This document shows positions 27,004 through 35,947 of a stretch of 64,000 nt of DNA, in pieces. Location: assembly GCF_900141715.1 (NCBI RefSeq), contig NZ_FQYK01000002.1, positions 487,495-551,494 on the forward strand. Direction: 5' to 3'. The notes beneath the pieces were generated by a model that was not told the origin of the DNA, ran no database searches, and saw only the letters and a program-made list of their open reading frames with translations. The position numbers and the translations under genes were made by a program. Within the stretch, counting starts at the first letter, position 1, and each line of letters starts with the position of its first letter. The stretch comes from Algibacter luteus (GTDB taxonomy: Bacteria > Bacteroidota > Bacteroidia > Flavobacteriales > Flavobacteriaceae).

Positions 27004-27576
27004 ATGAAAATCTACACCAAAACTGGGGATAAAGGTACTACTGCATTATTTGGTGGCACACGAGTACCTAAGCACCACATAAGAATAGAAAGCTATGGTA
27101 CCGTAGACGAATTAAACTCGCATTTAGGTTTAATACGCGATCAAGACATCAGCCAGAATTATAAAGACCGGATTATTGAAATTCAGTCAAAATTATTTAC
27201 CATTGGTGCTATTCTAGCTACGGACCCTGAAAAAGCGGTATTAAAAAATGGTAAAGAACGCTTGAATATTGAAAAAATTTCTGCAAAAGATATTGAACTT
27301 TTAGAGCAGGACATGGATACTATGAATGAGGCCTTACCGCCCATGACTCATTTTGTACTTCCTGGTGGCCACCAAACCGTGTCATTCTGTCATATAGCGC
27401 GTTGTGTATGCCGTAGAGCGGAACGATTAGCCACTGCGCTTAACGATTTGGAACCTTTTGAAGCGAATGCACTGACTTACCTAAACCGTCTTTCTGACTA
27501 CCTTTTTGTATTGGCACGAAAGTTGTCTTTTGATTTACAAGCAAACGAAATTAAGTGGATTCCTGAGAAGAAATAA
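27004..27576 (+). CDS. Cob(I)alamin adenosyltransferase (PduO type)
   Basis: A 190-residue ATP:cob(I)alamin adenosyltransferase, which makes adenosylcobalamin from cobalamin and ATP. The ATP-binding N-terminus MKIYTKTGDKGTTALFGG and the motif CRRAERLA are diagnostic of the PduO family, and FVLPGGH is also conserved. I chose the ATG at 27004; a GTG six bases upstream would add two residues. It stands alone, with a promoter-like box touching the start. The coenzyme would serve methylmalonyl-CoA mutase or similar enzymes located elsewhere. Confidence 0.93.
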   Translation: MKIYTKTGDKGTTALFGGTRVPKHHIRIESYGTVDELNSHLGLIRDQDISQNYKDRIIEIQSKLFTIGAILATDPEKAVLKNGKERLNIEKISAKDIELLEQDMDTMNEALPPMTHFVLPGGHQTVSFCHIARCVCRRAERLATALNDLEPFEANALTYLNRLSDYLFVLARKLSFDLQANEIKWIPEKK

Positions 27577-27646
27577 AAGCTTGAAGTTTGAAGTAAGCAG
27601 TAATTAAATAACTAATTGTTGAATACTAAAAACAGCAGACTTACCC

Positions 27647-27748
27647 GCGTTAGGGATTGCAGAGAAAAGCCCACAGCGAAACCAATTAATATCGGGAGCG
27701 CGAGGACTTGTAACGTAAAGCCCGACCCTTTTTTGGAGTAACGCCCAC
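27647..27748 (+). repeat. Dispersed intergenic repeat, copy 1
   Basis: This copy starts GCGTTAGGGATTGCAGAGAA, continues AAGCCC, and later has GTAAAGCCCGACCC and ACGCCCACG. It shares the framework GCGTTAGGGATTG...AAAGCCC...AAAGCCCGACCC...GCCC with copies at 43502-43597 and 46648-46750. It lacks the internal CCTGCC palindrome of the other two. It lies between two genes and contains no coding sequence. Confidence 0.75.
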
Positions 27749-27905
27749 GTCTCGATAAAATTCCAAAAAAAAAATTGGAATCACTCGAAGTGACATGAAC
27801 AATTTATTTGCTACATTATTATTAACCTCGCAGGAATAATTGCAAGGGTTTAGATTACAAAAAGATACGTTCTTAAAATTAATGAGTAAATAATTCATTT
27901 TTTTC

Positions 27906-27935
27906 TTGCCTGTTTAAACTAAAAAATTATTTTTG
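27906..27935 (+). promoter_or_regulatory. Bacteroidota-type promoter of the DUF2795 gene
   Basis: TTG at 27906-27908 is followed after 19 bp by TATTTTTG at 27928-27935. This fits the -33 TTG / -7 TAnnTTTG arrangement well. The start codon lies 21 bp beyond the box. Confidence 0.7.
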
Positions 27936-27956
27936 CAAAAAATTAAACACAAAGAA

Positions 27957-28178
27957 ATGTATTGGACATTAGAATTAGCATCGTATTTAAGTGATGCGCC
28001 TTGGCCAGCAACAAAAGACGAGTTGATAGATTACGCCATTAGAACTGGAGCTCCTTTGGAGGTTGTAGAAAACTTACAATCTATTGAAGATGAAGGAGAT
28101 TCTTATGACTCTATTGAAGAAATCTGGTCTGATTATCCTACCGATGAGGATTACCTCTGGAATGAAGATGAATATTAA
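27957..28178 (+). CDS. DUF2795 family small acidic protein
   Basis: A 73-residue acidic protein starting MYWTLELASYLSDAPWPATK. The DUF2795 core (LIDYAIRTGAPLEVVENLQ) spans about residues 15-40, and the tail is rich in Asp, Glu and Tyr (DYPTDEDYLWNEDEY). Homologues of nearly identical length are widespread in Flavobacteriia but have no assigned function. I chose the ATG at 27957 because it gives the family's usual start and sits properly behind the promoter; a TTG 24 bp upstream lies inside the -7 box. It is followed by its own terminator. Confidence 0.88.
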   Translation: MYWTLELASYLSDAPWPATKDELIDYAIRTGAPLEVVENLQSIEDEGDSYDSIEEIWSDYPTDEDYLWNEDEY

Positions 28179-28196
28179 TAAAGCATAAAGAATAGT

Positions 28197-28224
28197 TAAA
28201 AAGTCTCGATTTGAGGCTTTTTTT
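28197..28224 (+). terminator. Rho-independent terminator after the DUF2795 gene
   Basis: A stem formed by AAGTCTC and GAGGCTT (one G-T pair) with loop GATTT is followed by eight or more T residues. Confidence 0.75.
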
Positions 28225-28258
28225 TTGTTCTTAACCGTAAAAAAAGCGTAACAAAATG

Positions 28259-28266
28259 TATCTTTG
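28259..28266 (+). promoter_or_regulatory. Candidate -7 box of secA
   Basis: TATCTTTG matches TAnnTTTG exactly, 77 bp upstream of the secA start. A -33 TTG is not evident at normal spacing. It implies a leader of about 70 nt. Confidence 0.55.
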
Positions 28267-28343
28267 AATGCCTTTTGATTGGGCACCTATTATAACGAAC
28301 AAAACCTAGGGTAATCCTAGATAAAATATATAAAATAATACCA

Positions 28344-31300
28344 ATGAGTTTTTTAAATTCTGTACTAAAAATGTTTGTTGGCGACAAGTCTAAACAAGAC
28401 GTGAAAGCCATTACACCTATTGTTGATAAAATTAAAACTTTTGAAGCCGCTCTTGAGGCTTTATCTCATGATGAGTTGAGGGCTAAAACTGCCGAATTCA
28501 AGGCTAAAATTGCTGAAGCCAACGCCGATATTGACAAGCAAATTGAAAATTTAAAGATAGAAGCTGAAAATACTGAAGATATTGACAGACGTGAAGACAT
28601 TTATCAAGACATTGATAAACTAAATGATGATGCTTACAAAATTACTGAAGATGTTTTAAATGATATTTTACCTGAAGCCTTTGCGGTAGTAAAAGAAACT
28701 GCTAAGCGTTTTGTAGATAACACCAATATTACAGTTACAGCTAATGAATTTGACCGTACGTTATCTGGTGAGAAAGATTATATCACACTTGATGATGACA
28801 AAGCGGTTTGGGCAAATTCTTGGGATGCAGCTGGTAAACCTATTACTTGGGACATGGTGCACTACGATGTGCAGTTAATTGGTGGTATTGCCATGCATCA
28901 AGGTAAAATTGCCGAAATGCAAACTGGAGAAGGTAAAACGTTGGTTGCAACCTTGCCGGTTTACTTAAACGCCCTTGCTGGGAAAGGTGTGCATTTAGTA
29001 ACAGTAAACGATTATTTAGCGAAACGTGATAGCGCGTGGATGGCTCCAATATTTGAGTTTCACGGGTTAAGTGTAGATTGTATTGATTACCATCAACCCA
29101 ACTCTGCAGCACGTAGAAAGGCTTACAATGCCGATATTACTTATGGTACTAACAACGAGTTTGGTTTTGATTACTTGCGTGATAACATGTCTCATGCCCC
29201 AGAAGATTTAGTGCAACGTCCGCATCACTACGCTATAGTGGATGAGGTAGATTCAGTTTTGGTTGATGATGCGCGTACACCGCTTATTATTTCGGGTCCT
29301 ATTCCAAAAGGCGATCGCCATGAATTCACAGAATTAAAGCCCAAAGTTGACGATATTGTTTCGGTACAACGTAAATATTTAACGGGTGTTTTAGCCGAGG
29401 CTAAAAAATTAATTAATGAAGGTGATACTAAAGAAGGTGGTTTTAAACTATTACAAGTCTATCGTGGTATTCCTAAAAACAAAGCTTTAATAAAGTTTTT
29501 AAGTGAAGAAGGTGTTAAGCAATTACTTCAAAAAACAGAGAACTTTTTCATGCAAGACAACAACCGTGAAATGCCAAAGGTTGATGCCGATTTGTACTAT
29601 GTAATTGAAGAAAAAAACAATCAAATTGAATTAACCGATAAAGGTGTTGAATACATTTCTGGAAAAGATGATCCAGACTTTTTCATTCTACCAGAAATAG
29701 GTATTGAAATTGCCAAAATTGAAGAAAAAGGACTTAGCAAAGAGGAAGAAGCGAGTTTAAAAGAAGATTTATTCAAGGAATTTGGTGTAAAATCTGAACG
29801 CATACATACCTTAAATCAACTGCTTAAAGCATATGCTTTATTTGAAAAAGATACACAATATGTGGTGATGGACAATAAAGTGATGATTGTTGATGAACAA
29901 ACGGGGCGTATTATGGATGGTCGTCGATATTCTGACGGTTTACATCAAGCCATTGAAGCCAAAGAAAATGTAAAAATTGAAGATGCTACGCAAACCTTTG
30001 CCACAGTAACACTTCAAAATTACTTTAGAATGTACCGTAAACTCTCTGGTATGACAGGTACTGCGGTAACTGAAGCCGGTGAGTTCTGGGAAATTTACAA
30101 ATTAGATGTGGTTGAAATTCCAACCAACCGCCCTATAGCCCGTGATGATAAAGAAGATTTGGTTTATAAAACCAAGCGTGAAAAATACAACGCTGTTATT
30201 GACGATGTTACAAGATTATCAGAAGCAGGACGTCCTGTTTTAATTGGTACAACATCGGTAGAAATTTCTGAGTTACTGGGTAAAATGCTAAGCATCCGTA
30301 AAATACCGCACAACGTATTAAATGCAAAACAACATAAAAAAGAGGCTGAAATTGTAGATCAGGCAGGTAAATCTGGACAAGTAACTATAGCAACCAATAT
30401 GGCTGGTCGTGGTACCGATATTAAATTATCAGATGAAGTAAAAGCTGCAGGTGGTTTAGCCATTGTAGGTACAGAACGTCATGATTCGCGTCGTGTAGAC
30501 AGACAGTTACGTGGTCGTGCTGGTCGTCAAGGAGATCCAGGAAGCTCACAATTTTATGTATCTCTTGAAGATAACTTGATGCGTTTATTTGGTTCTGAAC
30601 GAATTGCGAAAATGATGGATAAAATGGGATTGAAGGAAGGTGAAGTAATTCAGCATTCCATGATTTCAAAATCTATTGAGCGTGCACAGAAAAAAGTTGA
30701 AGAAAATAACTTTGGTGTTCGTAAGCGATTGTTAGAATATGATGATGTTATGAATGCGCAACGTGAAGTTGTTTATAAACGTAGAAAGCACGCCTTACAT
30801 GGTGAGCGTTTACGTGTGGATTTAGCAAATATGATCTTTGATACTACTGAAGGTATTGCTGAAACCAATAAAATGGCCAACGATTTTAAAAATTTCGAAT
30901 TTGAATTGATTCGTTATTTCTCAATGAGTTCGCCAATAACTGAAGACGAATTTGGAAAACTATCGGCTCAAGAAATTACATCTAAAATATACAAATCGGC
31001 TTTTGAACATTACAGAGATAAAATGACTCGTAATGCTGAAATTGCTTTTCCTGTAATTAAAAATGTATACGAAACACAGCGCGATAAATTCAAACGTATT
31101 GTCGTGCCTTTTACAGATGGAGTAAAAACGCTAAATGTTGTTACCGACCTTGAAAAAGCATATGAAACCAACGGTAAACAATTAATTACCGATTTTGAAA
31201 AGAACATTACTTTAGCAATTATTGATGATGCTTGGAAAACGCATTTACGTAAAATGGATGAGTTAAAACAATCGGTTCAATTGGCTGTTCACGAACAAAA

Positions 31301-31697
31301 AGATCCGCTTTTAATTTACAAATTTGAAGCTTTTGAATTGTTTAAAGCTATGATTGACCAAGTGAATAAAGATGTGATTTCATTCTTATTTAAAGGAGAA
31401 TTACCTCAAGAAACACAAGATACCATTCAAGAAGCTCGTGCTAGAAAACAGGAAAAACTGAATGTTCAAAAAGATGAAATTCCTAATCTAGACGAACGCT
31501 CAGCACAAAATAGAGCTGCAGGAAATACACAACGTAGACAAGAAGTTGTTGAAACGATTGTTCGCGATAAACCTAAAATTGGACGTAATGATCGTGTAAC
31601 TATTAAGCACGTGATAAATGGTGAAAACAAAACCTTAAAATACAAACAAGCAGAACCTCTATTATCTAAAGGGGATTGGGTATTGGTTGAGGATTAA
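28344..31697 (+). CDS. secA: Protein translocase ATPase SecA
   Basis: A 1117-residue ATPase that drives unfolded preproteins through SecYEG. The Walker A segment MQTGEGKTLVATLP, the DEVDSVLVDDARTPL helicase II region, GTDIKL and RRVDRQLRGRAGRQGDPGSS are all present. It is about 200 residues longer than the E. coli protein because of insertions in the N-terminal third (around residues 45-110 and 335-480), which is normal in Bacteroidota. The C-terminus ends GDWVLVED and lacks the zinc-binding CxC motif of proteobacterial SecA. It is monocistronic, with its own promoter and terminator. Confidence 0.98.
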   Translation: MSFLNSVLKMFVGDKSKQDVKAITPIVDKIKTFEAALEALSHDELRAKTAEFKAKIAEANADIDKQIENLKIEAENTEDIDRREDIYQDIDKLNDDAYKITEDVLNDILPEAFAVVKETAKRFVDNTNITVTANEFDRTLSGEKDYITLDDDKAVWANSWDAAGKPITWDMVHYDVQLIGGIAMHQGKIAEMQTGEGKTLVATLPVYLNALAGKGVHLVTVNDYLAKRDSAWMAPIFEFHGLSVDCIDYHQPNSAARRKAYNADITYGTNNEFGFDYLRDNMSHAPEDLVQRPHHYAIVDEVDSVLVDDARTPLIISGPIPKGDRHEFTELKPKVDDIVSVQRKYLTGVLAEAKKLINEGDTKEGGFKLLQVYRGIPKNKALIKFLSEEGVKQLLQKTENFFMQDNNREMPKVDADLYYVIEEKNNQIELTDKGVEYISGKDDPDFFILPEIGIEIAKIEEKGLSKEEEASLKEDLFKEFGVKSERIHTLNQLLKAYALFEKDTQYVVMDNKVMIVDEQTGRIMDGRRYSDGLHQAIEAKENVKIEDATQTFATVTLQNYFRMYRKLSGMTGTAVTEAGEFWEIYKLDVVEIPTNRPIARDDKEDLVYKTKREKYNAVIDDVTRLSEAGRPVLIGTTSVEISELLGKMLSIRKIPHNVLNAKQHKKEAEIVDQAGKSGQVTIATNMAGRGTDIKLSDEVKAAGGLAIVGTERHDSRRVDRQLRGRAGRQGDPGSSQFYVSLEDNLMRLFGSERIAKMMDKMGLKEGEVIQHSMISKSIERAQKKVEENNFGVRKRLLEYDDVMNAQREVVYKRRKHALHGERLRVDLANMIFDTTEGIAETNKMANDFKNFEFELIRYFSMSSPITEDEFGKLSAQEITSKIYKSAFEHYRDKMTRNAEIAFPVIKNVYETQRDKFKRIVVPFTDGVKTLNVVTDLEKAYETNGKQLITDFEKNITLAIIDDAWKTHLRKMDELKQSVQLAVHEQKDPLLIYKFEAFELFKAMIDQVNKDVISFLFKGELPQETQDTIQEARARKQEKLNVQKDEIPNLDERSAQNRAAGNTQRRQEVVETIVRDKPKIGRNDRVTIKHVINGENKTLKYKQAEPLLSKGDWVLVED

Positions 31698-31722
31698 TCT
31701 ATATCCAGCATAAATTAAAATG

Positions 31723-31750
31723 AACCCGATATAAATTATCGGGTTTTTTT
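31723..31750 (+). terminator. Rho-independent terminator of secA
   Basis: A perfect 8-bp stem AACCCGAT / ATCGGGTT with loop ATAAATT is followed by a T-run, 25 bp after the secA stop. Confidence 0.85.
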
Positions 31751-31848
31751 ATATCTAAAAAATAAGCCTTAAAAGTCATCTTTATTTTTTTATGTATTTT
31801 TCCTAAACGTAATCTGCTAATTTGCGGTACTTTTTAGGACTCATACTT

Positions 31849-33192
31849 ATGATAGACTTTTCACTTCTAATAGCTGTATTTTCTGGAATAGCTGTTTTGC
31901 TGATACTAATTCTTCGCTTTAAAATTCAGGCATTCATAGCGTTACTTATTGCTAGTATTGTTGTAGGAGTTATGGCTGGAATGTCGCCAGAAGCCATCAT
32001 CAAAACCATGCAAGAAGGCATGGGAAACACCTTAGGCTTTGTTGCTATGGTTGTTGGGTTAGGTGCTATGTTCGGAGCCATTTTAGAACATTCTGGTGGT
32101 GCCGAAGCGCTCGCCAATTACTTGCTTGAAAAATTCGGCGAAAAACGTGCCTCTTGGGCTTTGATGCTTACTGGGTTTTTTGTGGCAATTCCGGTATTTT
32201 TCGATGTGGCATTCATCATTTTAGTGCCTTTAATTTATTCATTACAACGTAAAACTAAAAAATCACTTTTACTTTATGGCATGCCGCTTCTAGCAGGATT
32301 AGCCATAACTCATGCTTTTATACCACCAACTCCAGGACCTGTTGCCGTAGCCGATATTTTAAAAGCAGATTTAGGTTGGGTTATTTTATTTGGCTTTATC
32401 GTTGGAATTCCATCAGCCATTGCCAGTGGGCCATTATTTGCAAAATACATTTCGAAAAGAATATTTGTGGAAGCTCCTAAATTGATAGAAACTAACCAAG
32501 AAACGCATAATTTTCCTGGAATTGGTGTGATACTTTCAATTATTGGCATTCCTATTATTTTAATAGTTGGTAATACGCTTCTCAACAGTCCTTTATTGGA
32601 AGATGTCAACATCTCTGAAAATATTAAGTCTTGGTTAAAAATGATTGGGCATCCCTTTACCGCATTAATAATTGCTAATATGATGGCATGGTATGTTTTA
32701 GGGATAAGAAGACAAACCACTAAAGATATTTTATTAAAAATAACTACAGCATCCATGGCTCCTGCTGGAATTATAATTCTACTTACAGGTGCTGGTGGCG
32801 TTTTTAAACAAATGCTTGTCAATACCAAAACTGGTGAAATGCTGGCTAATTATTTTGCTGATAAAGGTGTTAGTATTTTAGTTTTTGCCTTTTTAGCTGC
32901 TGTTTTGGTTCGCATCTTACAAGGCTCTGCAACGGTAGCAATGATAACTGCCGCAGGATTAACTGCTCCTTTATTGTTGGGTGATTCCACAGAAATAAGC
33001 AAAGCCCTTTTGGTAATTGCTATTGCTTCTGGTGCATCTATTATGTCTCATGTAAACGATAGTGGGTTCTGGTTAGTTAGTAAATACCTCGGACTATCGG
33101 AAAAACAGACCTTTAAAAGCTGGACAGTAATGACTACTATTATAGCATTAGTAGGCTTTAGCACGGTTTGTTTGTTATGGATGATTTTCTAA
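31849..33192 (+). CDS. GntP-family permease (gluconate/organic acid:H+ symporter)
   Basis: A 447-residue inner-membrane transporter with about 12 hydrophobic segments. The family stretches GMGNTLGFVAMVVGLGAMFG, VFFDVAFIILVPL and HAFIPPTPGPVA are unmistakable for GntP symporters, which import gluconate, idonate or related hydroxy acids. I chose the ATG at 31849 (MIDFSLLIAVFSG); a TTG 27 bp upstream would add a non-conserved extension. No sugar-acid kinase or regulator is adjacent, so the substrate is open. It lies 81 bp before the ATP-grasp trio on the same strand. Confidence 0.9.
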   Translation: MIDFSLLIAVFSGIAVLLILILRFKIQAFIALLIASIVVGVMAGMSPEAIIKTMQEGMGNTLGFVAMVVGLGAMFGAILEHSGGAEALANYLLEKFGEKRASWALMLTGFFVAIPVFFDVAFIILVPLIYSLQRKTKKSLLLYGMPLLAGLAITHAFIPPTPGPVAVADILKADLGWVILFGFIVGIPSAIASGPLFAKYISKRIFVEAPKLIETNQETHNFPGIGVILSIIGIPIILIVGNTLLNSPLLEDVNISENIKSWLKMIGHPFTALIIANMMAWYVLGIRRQTTKDILLKITTASMAPAGIIILLTGAGGVFKQMLVNTKTGEMLANYFADKGVSILVFAFLAAVLVRILQGSATVAMITAAGLTAPLLLGDSTEISKALLVIAIASGASIMSHVNDSGFWLVSKYLGLSEKQTFKSWTVMTTIIALVGFSTVCLLWMIF

Positions 33193-33234
33193 AATATATT
33201 TAAATCAAAATAATTTTTGAATTCAAAAAAAGAC

Positions 33235-33242
33235 TAATTTTG
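33235..33242 (+). promoter_or_regulatory. Candidate -7 box of the ATP-grasp / GCS2 / amidohydrolase operon
   Basis: TAATTTTG matches TAnnTTTG and lies 31 bp upstream of the first ATG. A TTG at 33217-33219 sits 15 bp before it, slightly short of usual spacing. Confidence 0.5.
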
Positions 33243-33273
33243 TTTAAAATTTTAATGGCGATAAGCTAATTTA

Positions 33274-34719
33274 ATGCAAAAATATATTGTTGTCAATCAA
33301 CCTGAAAAATGGAATTTTTCGATTGAGAATATTACGGTAATTTCTTCACAAGATTACTTAACAAACCCAAAATTTTCAGTACTCAAAAAAGCTCGAATAT
33401 TTAATCTCTGTAAAGAGTATAACTACCAATCGAAAGGTTATTACGTGTCACTTCTTGCTGAAGCGCGAGGGCATTTAGCTATTCCTACGGTAAAAAATAT
33501 TGTCGATTTAAAAACTTTAAAGCTTGTTAGAATTGTTTCTGATGAATTTGACGATATTATTCAGCAAAGTCTTAAAAACATTAAATCTAGAGAATTTACA
33601 TTGAGTATTTATTTCGGACAGAATGTAGCTCAAAAATACAAGGAGTTAAGCACATTATTTTATAAACATTTTCAAGTACCGTTTTTTCGTGTGAAATTTA
33701 ATTTTAATACGAAGTGGAATATTCAAAGTGTGAAAGTGATTTCAGAATCTGAAATTCCGCAAGAGCATCTCGAAAGTGTTCAAGAATTTGCTAATCAGTA
33801 TTTTTCTAAGAAGCGATACGATTCACCTAAATTAACCAAAAGTGAATTCGATTTGGCTATTTTGGTAAACCCCAACGATCCTGCACCACCAAGTAATCCA
33901 AAGGCCTTAAAAAAGTTTATTGAAATTGCAGAAAAGATGAATATTTATGCCGAAATTATTGAGCCTAAAGATTTATCGCGATTATCATCCTTTGACGCTT
34001 TATTTATTAGACAGAGCACCGAAGTTAATAACGAAGCCTACGCTTTTTCGCGAAAAGCACAACAAGAAGGCATTGCTATTATTGATTATCCGGATGCCAT
34101 TCTAAAATGCTGTAACAAAGTGTATATGGCCGAAGCGCTTCAAAATGCTAATATTAAAACACCTAAAACAGTTATTGTACATAAAGACAATCTGAATCAA
34201 GTCTTGGAACTTACTGGTTTACCGTGTGTTCTAAAAGCTCCAGATTCTACATTTTCATTTGGGGTAAAAAAGGCAAAAACCAACGAAGAATTTTTTGAAT
34301 TGGCGAACGCCATGTTAAAAGAATCCGACTTAATTATTGCTCAAGAGTTCTGTCCTTCAGATTACGATTGGCGTATTGGTATTCTAGATGGTACACCCTT
34401 TTTCGCTTGTAAATATTACATGGCTAAAGGGCATTGGCAAATTTATAACTGGAAAGCTAAAAAGAAAACCGAACAAGATGGTGATGCCGATTGTCTACCA
34501 ATTGATGCTGTGCCGAAAAAAGTACTAAAAATGGCCCTAAAATCTGCTAAACTTATTGGAGATGGTTTGTTAGGAATTGATATTAAAGTGGTAAATGAAA
34601 AGCCAATGGTTATAGAAATTAACGATAACCCAAATATCGATTTTGGTGTTGAAGATGGGTATTATGGCGATTTGGTTTATACTGAGATATTAACGGCATT
34701 TAAAAATAGGTTGGACTAA
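33274..34719 (+). CDS. RimK-like ATP-grasp ligase with N-terminal RLAN-type domain
   Basis: A 481-residue cytoplasmic protein. Residues 1 to about 160 match the RimK-like ATP-grasp N-terminal (RLAN) domain, including KARIFNLCKEYNYQSKGYYV and LAEARGHLAIPTV. Residues about 200-480 are an ATP-grasp ligase: nucleotide-binding PCVLKAPDSTFSFGVKK, FCPSDYDWRIGILDG, and the metal-binding carboxylates in VIEINDNPNIDFGVED. ATP-grasp enzymes form amide bonds through an acyl-phosphate. It is the first gene of a trio, 1 bp from the GCS2-like gene, so the three very likely make or edit one small peptide-like compound. The substrate is unknown. Confidence 0.88.
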   Translation: MQKYIVVNQPEKWNFSIENITVISSQDYLTNPKFSVLKKARIFNLCKEYNYQSKGYYVSLLAEARGHLAIPTVKNIVDLKTLKLVRIVSDEFDDIIQQSLKNIKSREFTLSIYFGQNVAQKYKELSTLFYKHFQVPFFRVKFNFNTKWNIQSVKVISESEIPQEHLESVQEFANQYFSKKRYDSPKLTKSEFDLAILVNPNDPAPPSNPKALKKFIEIAEKMNIYAEIIEPKDLSRLSSFDALFIRQSTEVNNEAYAFSRKAQQEGIAIIDYPDAILKCCNKVYMAEALQNANIKTPKTVIVHKDNLNQVLELTGLPCVLKAPDSTFSFGVKKAKTNEEFFELANAMLKESDLIIAQEFCPSDYDWRIGILDGTPFFACKYYMAKGHWQIYNWKAKKKTEQDGDADCLPIDAVPKKVLKMALKSAKLIGDGLLGIDIKVVNEKPMVIEINDNPNIDFGVEDGYYGDLVYTEILTAFKNRLD

Positions 34720-34720
34720 C

Positions 34721-35947
34721 ATGAGTAAAACATATCATTTGTTTGAAGTATTTGGTATCGAGCTGGAATACATGCTCGTTAACAAAACAGATTTTAAAGT
34801 GGCGCCTAAAGTAGATTCATTATTGACTATCAAAAATGGCACTTTGACTGATGACATTTATAATGGCGACGTGGCTTGGAGTAACGAATTGGTGGCGCAT
34901 GTTGTGGAGTTAAAAACAAACGGACCAACCCACGATTTGGATTCACTTGCCGATTCTTTTCATAACAACATAAAAGAAATCAATGCGATTTTAAGTACTA
35001 TAAATGCGCAATTATTACCAACCGCAGCGCATCCACTCATGAATCCGTTAACCGATACCGAGCTTTGGAAACATAGTTATAGCGAAGTTTATGCCTTGTA
35101 CAATCGCATTTTTAACTGTAAAGGACATGGTTGGAGCAACGTACAAAGTACGCACATTAACTTGCCATTTTTTGATGATATAGAGTTTGAAAAACTACAT
35201 GCAGCTGTACGATTGATTTTGCCTATCATTCCAGGCTTATGTGCAAGTTCACCTATATTGGAAGGCAAAAACACAGGCTTTAAAGATACCCGATTAGAAT
35301 ATTACAAAACCAATCAAAAAGAAATTCCAGAAATGACTGGTATGGTAATTCCTGAACAGGTGTTTTCGAAAAAAGACTATGAAACTTTCATTTTCACTCC
35401 GATTAACAAAGCCATAAAACCTTTTGATACGGAGCATATTTTAGATCATTATTTTCTAAACTCCAGAGGTGCTATTGCCCGTTTTGATAGAAATGCTATT
35501 GAAATTAGGTTGGTTGATATTCAAGAATGCCCAAAAGCAGATATTGCCATTTGTGTTTTAATTATTGAAGTAATTAAACTTCTTGTTGAGAATAAAACAT
35601 CTACCCTCAACCAGCAAAAATCATGGTCGAAGGAATCGTTATATAGTATTTTGAATCCGTGCATCAAAGAAGGTGAAAATTATATTGTAACAGACTTAAC
35701 TTATTTAAATTTGTTCGAAATAGAACAAGCCTGTACTGTTCAAGACATTTGGAAACAACTCTATCAATTGGTTAAACCAAATATTCATAAATCTCATTAT
35801 GAAGCACTTCAACATATTCTGGAAAATGGGACATTATCAACCCGTATTTTAAAAGCTGTTGCCAATAATTATTCAGAAGATAACATCAAAAAAGTGTATC
35901 AGCAACTCGCAAAATGTTTGCAAGAAAACAAGCTTTTTGTACCATGA
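34721..35947 (+). CDS. GCS2-family carboxylate-amine ligase (glutamate-cysteine ligase-like)
   Basis: A 408-residue protein of the COOH-NH2 ligase family related to glutamate-cysteine ligase type 2. The start has FEVFGIELEYMLV, with the metal-binding glutamates of that fold. STHINLPF and SRGAIARFDRNAIEIRLVDI are further family segments. Classical members join glutamate to cysteine; this clade's substrate is unknown, and there is no adjacent glutathione synthetase. It is sandwiched between an ATP-grasp ligase and an amidohydrolase with 1-bp spacing and a 4-bp overlap, so it acts in the same pathway. Confidence 0.87.
   Translation: MSKTYHLFEVFGIELEYMLVNKTDFKVAPKVDSLLTIKNGTLTDDIYNGDVAWSNELVAHVVELKTNGPTHDLDSLADSFHNNIKEINAILSTINAQLLPTAAHPLMNPLTDTELWKHSYSEVYALYNRIFNCKGHGWSNVQSTHINLPFFDDIEFEKLHAAVRLILPIIPGLCASSPILEGKNTGFKDTRLEYYKTNQKEIPEMTGMVIPEQVFSKKDYETFIFTPINKAIKPFDTEHILDHYFLNSRGAIARFDRNAIEIRLVDIQECPKADIAICVLIIEVIKLLVENKTSTLNQQKSWSKESLYSILNPCIKEGENYIVTDLTYLNLFEIEQACTVQDIWKQLYQLVKPNIHKSHYEALQHILENGTLSTRILKAVANNYSEDNIKKVYQQLAKCLQENKLFVP

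Larger units (their letters stand above)
27577..27956. other. 380-bp intergenic region with repeat copy and promoter
   Basis: I see no convincing gene here. It holds one copy of the dispersed repeat (27647-27748), a perfect hairpin ATTCCAA-A(n)-TTGGAAT just after it, a second small palindrome TCACTcgaAGTGA, and the promoter of the DUF2795 gene. A minus-strand open frame of 70 codons across the repeat has no family resemblance and is not called. Confidence 0.7.

Noticed and set aside
27686-27898. 70-codon minus-strand frame across repeat copy 1
   Set aside because: It lies mostly in the repeat and its flanking hairpins, has no promoter, and resembles no protein family.
32310-32828. 172-codon minus-strand frame inside the GntP permease gene
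   Set aside because: It is antisense to well-conserved transmembrane segments; its hydrophobicity mirrors the permease coding strand.
35914-35943. Upstream extension of the amidohydrolase-like gene
   Set aside because: It lies inside the preceding gene and precedes the conserved start MKLIVTCEHGG; the ATGA overlap at 35944 is a better start.
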